Source of the DNA: Hepatocystis sp. ex Piliocolobus tephrosceles
Taxonomy: Eukaryota; Apicomplexa; Aconoidasida; Haemosporida; Plasmodiidae
Reading direction: 5' to 3'
Assembly (NCBI GenBank): GCA_902459845.2
Contig: CABPSV020000245.1
Coordinates: 1-21,300, forward strand
DNA: 21,300 nucleotides
In this document: in pieces, positions 20,401 to 21,300 of the stretch
Numbering within the stretch: the first letter of the stretch is position 1
Layout of the letters: every line of letters starts with the position of its first letter
Notes under the pieces: model-generated
Seen by the model: the letters and a program-made list of their open reading frames with translations, nothing else
The model's database searches: none
Told to the model about the DNA's origin: nothing
Position numbers and translations under genes: made by a program

Positions 20401-20506
20401 GTAAATCAGTCAATTGTGAATAACTTGGTAATACTCCTCCCTTTATCAGCCCTCCACCATTATCTAATATAAGTTTGGGCATGTCTAAATTTATAGGAAC
20501 TGACAT
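17480..20506 (-). CDS. ARP6: Actin-related protein 6 (ARP6)
   Basis: ARP6 is a nuclear actin-fold protein, a subunit of SWR1/SRCAP-type remodellers that deposit histone H2A.Z. This single-exon ORF encodes 1,008 residues, against about 400 in animals. Actin-fold segments in order: LILDNGGGLIKGG (12-24, first phosphate loop), the HTDGLLVDLELETKIWEKIF region, VTESYLTPAYIRHGVIELLF, CALYIDVGYSHTYVLPY (467-483, second loop), NVCGSLLNKNLKNILSYKY, RACYVSLNYV, NERINIPEVLFNPKDV (about 889-904), ISGGSTKF (936-943) and FPTDWDINIY. These follow ARP6 rather than actin (compare IIVDSGYSFTHIVPY, NERFAVPEILFNPSDI and PTDYDVSV in animal ARP6). Two insertions of about 310 (154-466) and 330 (550-880) residues carry Gln, EENG, Lys/Glu coiled-coil-like, GQPKT(V/I) and STNNT repeats. 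M1 is used; M9 is an equally possible start since the fold begins at residue 11. Confidence 0.95.
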   Translation of the reverse strand: MSVPINLDMPKLILDNGGGLIKGGVLPSYSQLTDLLFENIEPKFVLPNCVGQIRKKNIFHISDSCYGINEYFCHRPHTDGLLVDLELETKIWEKIFSCKSTIGGKVNDMALCVTESYLTPAYIRHGVIELLFEYFNFEQIVVVASQAMLPFSFLGLNLGQYDILNPPIFKNNQISSESDIQSDFFVKTQKGMAKLNQQQQQQKLQQLQQLQLRTEPELDKKRDDQFMLIENNRYMYNEKGKENGEENGEENGEENGEKNGGEKKGEEGGEKNIKSENYIVTGVILPDITTHDDNFNCQSNGDTNNMMNIQSNNLLNDNIQINNNIKNNILGNRHIYIKNINCYNKYTYNIYMNRLYNGENWRNFYFNNFFKLNNNISTETNSKDCISSTVNSIIKNTLRRNDYIGQNFLFQDKNFLLPDKIDLYRNYYDTNNKDINSFLNNYNNNYINKYYNNIKKGNCNLSLRNPCALYIDVGYSHTYVLPYIEYKVVEYAILRTNVCGSLLNKNLKNILSYKYSNLEHNELLIENIKERACYVSLNYVKDLKEHKEKIEEMKKRKIEQKLNMRNEILMKELEQEREKKKKIKTEMEMERNWKGGTAEGKLKTVGQPKTVGQPKTIGQPKTIGQPKQVEQEKLTKNVESNYLEKKEEGQCGSSNIEGVGNDLANFQDGNRRYNDSSSNKHTYGKATKIKTETATTLNKKKTITESITMKKDKNGDNTCTNNISTNNTSTNNTSTNNISTNNTSTNNTSTNNTSTNNTSTNNTSTNNTSTNNTFTNNTSTNNTSTNNTSTNNTSTNNTSNNVSYLTYKYKLLDYNNASKREINDVFNTFKIDNVSDNFYIESECDFKELCKCNNDKNVNILINNNYRSDGIDGIDGIDENEKSVINLTNERINIPEVLFNPKDVTTEHCSITELIFRCISLLPKNTQKYFLSQIYISGGSTKFINFKHRLYKELRSMFPTDWDINIYSHKNSLYSNYIGTYVWLSDDVIYENNVITRDQYFNGEKKQR
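18108..18360 (-). repeat. Seventeen-copy 15-bp coding repeat (STNNT) in ARP6
   Basis: Seventeen units of 15 bp encode STNNT (variants STNNI, FTNNT, CTNNI, SNNVS at the ends), residues about 716-800. Single-base differences between copies are few, indicating recent expansion inside the second insertion. Confidence 0.94.
18624..18699 (-). repeat. Four-copy 18-bp coding repeat (TVGQPK) in ARP6
   Basis: Four units encode K-T-(V/V/I/I)-G-Q-P, residues about 603-628. The Val/Ile change splits the array into two pairs, consistent with duplication of a two-unit block or stepwise growth. Confidence 0.9.
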
Positions 20507-20611
20507 TTTATAGGTTTTTTTTTATTATTTATACATGTGTGCGGTAAAAGGTAGGAGATAAGGAAGGAGTAAAAAAAAAAGGTAAACTTGTACAAACATA
20601 TACACATACAT

Positions 20612-20653
<42 letters not shown>

Positions 20654-20657
20654 TGCT

Positions 20658-20692
<35 letters not shown>

Positions 20693-21073
20693 TACGCTTC
20701 GGTCGTTTTCTTTTGAAAGAGGATTGGGTCAAGAGCATCAAATAAAAAACGTGACTATGTTTATAAGTACCTATATTTATACGTTTAATAGTTTTACTTT
20801 TTTTTTTTTTTTTTTTAACGAGTTAACTAAACAAGTTATCATAAGAAAGTGTTAAAAAGAAAAATTACTACAAAAAAAAAAAAAAAAAAAATGTAACAAA
20901 AATGGAATAAATTTTATAAACCGCACTAACAAGTTTAGTCGCAAAAACAAATGCTAATCAAAAAGTTATAGATTCGTTTTTTCTTTTTTTACTTAACATT
21001 TTTAAAAAATGACACAACATAAGCCAAAGATAAAAAAAAAATAAAAAATAAAAAAAATAAAATAAATAAAATA
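20507..21073. other. ARP6 upstream region
   Basis: This 567-bp gap separates the ARP6 start from the stop of the next minus-strand gene, so it contains the ARP6 promoter and the 3' UTR of its upstream neighbour. It has an (AT)n run (20616-20650), T runs (about 20661-20691 and 20800-20816), a GC-richer patch (20692-20755) and an upstream ORF. No other gene was seen. Confidence 0.75.
20529..20738 (-). other. 69-codon upstream ORF before ARP6
   Basis: On the same strand as ARP6 an ATG at 20738 opens a 69-codon frame ending TAA at 20529, 22 nt before the ARP6 ATG. It begins MLLTQSSFKRKRPKRTKK, then reads through T/A repeats as Lys and Ile-Tyr runs. The basic start looks like a nuclear signal, but a splice into ARP6 would need a poor acceptor. 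Most simply it is a uORF if the 5' UTR is long enough. No homology was recognised. Confidence 0.35.
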
Positions 21074-21300
21074 TTAATGACACACAATTGTTTTATACTT
21101 TCTCTTTTTTTTATTATTATTATTGTTATTGTTATAATTGTTATTACTGTTATTACTGCTATTATTGTTATTACTGCTATTATTGTTATTACTGCTATTA
21201 TTGTTATTACTGCTATTATTGTTATTACTGCTATTATTGTTATTACTGCTATTATTGTTATTATTGTTGTTATTATTATTATTGTTTTTATTATTATTAT
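21074..21300 (-). CDS. Partial CDS, Asn/Ser-rich C-terminus
   Basis: A minus-strand frame is open from the right edge to TAA at 21074-21076 (about 75 codons visible). It consists of AAT/AAC/AGC/AGT codons (Asn/Ser), then a non-repetitive tail KKKRKYKTIVCH before the stop. The frame choice is supported by Asn/Ser use matching other Plasmodium low-complexity tracts and by the change to ordinary codons before the stop. The alternative is an intergenic trinucleotide repeat. No product can be named because the body of the gene lies outside the window. Confidence 0.5.
   Translation of the reverse strand, partial: NNNKNNNNNNNNNNNNSSNNNNSSNNNNSSNNNNSSNNNNSSNNNNSSNNSNNNYNNNNNNNKKKRKYKTIVCH
21150..21255 (-). 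repeat. Six-copy 18-bp repeat (NNSSNN)
   Basis: ACTGCT cores at 21155, 21173, 21191, 21209, 21227 and 21245 mark perfect 18-bp units which on the minus strand encode Asn-Asn-Ser-Ser-Asn-Asn. The copies are identical, so expansion is recent. Confidence 0.92.

Overview
The window is nuclear chromosomal DNA from a malaria parasite, most likely the very AT-rich Laverania group (Plasmodium falciparum or a close relative). The evidence is extreme A+T content, poly(dA)/poly(dT) and (AT)n tracts between genes, Asn-rich low-complexity insertions inside otherwise conserved proteins, short GT-AG introns, and ribosomal-protein exons that read cleanly as Plasmodium-type proteins. From memory only, the gene order resembles a core (non-subtelomeric) part of P. 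falciparum chromosome 7. No mobile element, CRISPR array, rRNA or tRNA was recognised.

Layout, left to right. (1) Positions 1-507 lie downstream of RPS10 and contain a 76-bp inverted repeat around a 228-bp loop. (2) 508-1823 (-) is RPS10 (eS10), three exons, rebuilt here by hand from splice sites. (3) 1824-3592 is a 1.8-kb head-to-head region with a G-rich box, probably a shared promoter for two ribosomal protein genes. (4) 3593-4442 (+) is RPL11 (uL5), two exons. (5) 4443-7419 is intergenic. (6) 7420-9607 (+) is a CDC50/LEM3-family P4-ATPase partner, two exons, with a long parasite-specific N-terminus. (7) 9608-11717 is intergenic with two tandem arrays and a small composition island. (8) 11718-16613 (+) is a single-exon gene for a 1,631-residue protein with a signal peptide and much low-complexity sequence; it may be a very divergent PIG-T/Gpi16-like protein, which is unproven. 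(9) 16614-17479 is a convergent intergenic region with a 13-bp array, a 20-bp array and opposed T47/A52 tracts. (10) 17480-20506 (-) is ARP6, a nuclear actin-related protein with two very large insertions. (11) 20507-21073 is the ARP6 upstream region with a 69-codon upstream ORF. (12) 21074-21300 (-) is the Asn/Ser-rich C-terminal end of a gene that runs off the right edge.

The genes are housekeeping functions and do not form an operon: ribosome assembly (RPS10, RPL11), lipid flippase or guanylyl-cyclase-linked P4-ATPase support (CDC50), a secretory-pathway protein, and chromatin remodelling (ARP6, normally in SWR1/SRCAP). The unusual content is mostly structural: the inverted repeat at the left edge, tandem arrays just outside coding ends, a dense run of N-glycosylation sequons inside the secreted protein, and a duplicated motif in the CDC50 N-terminus. 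I see no convincing new multi-gene system.
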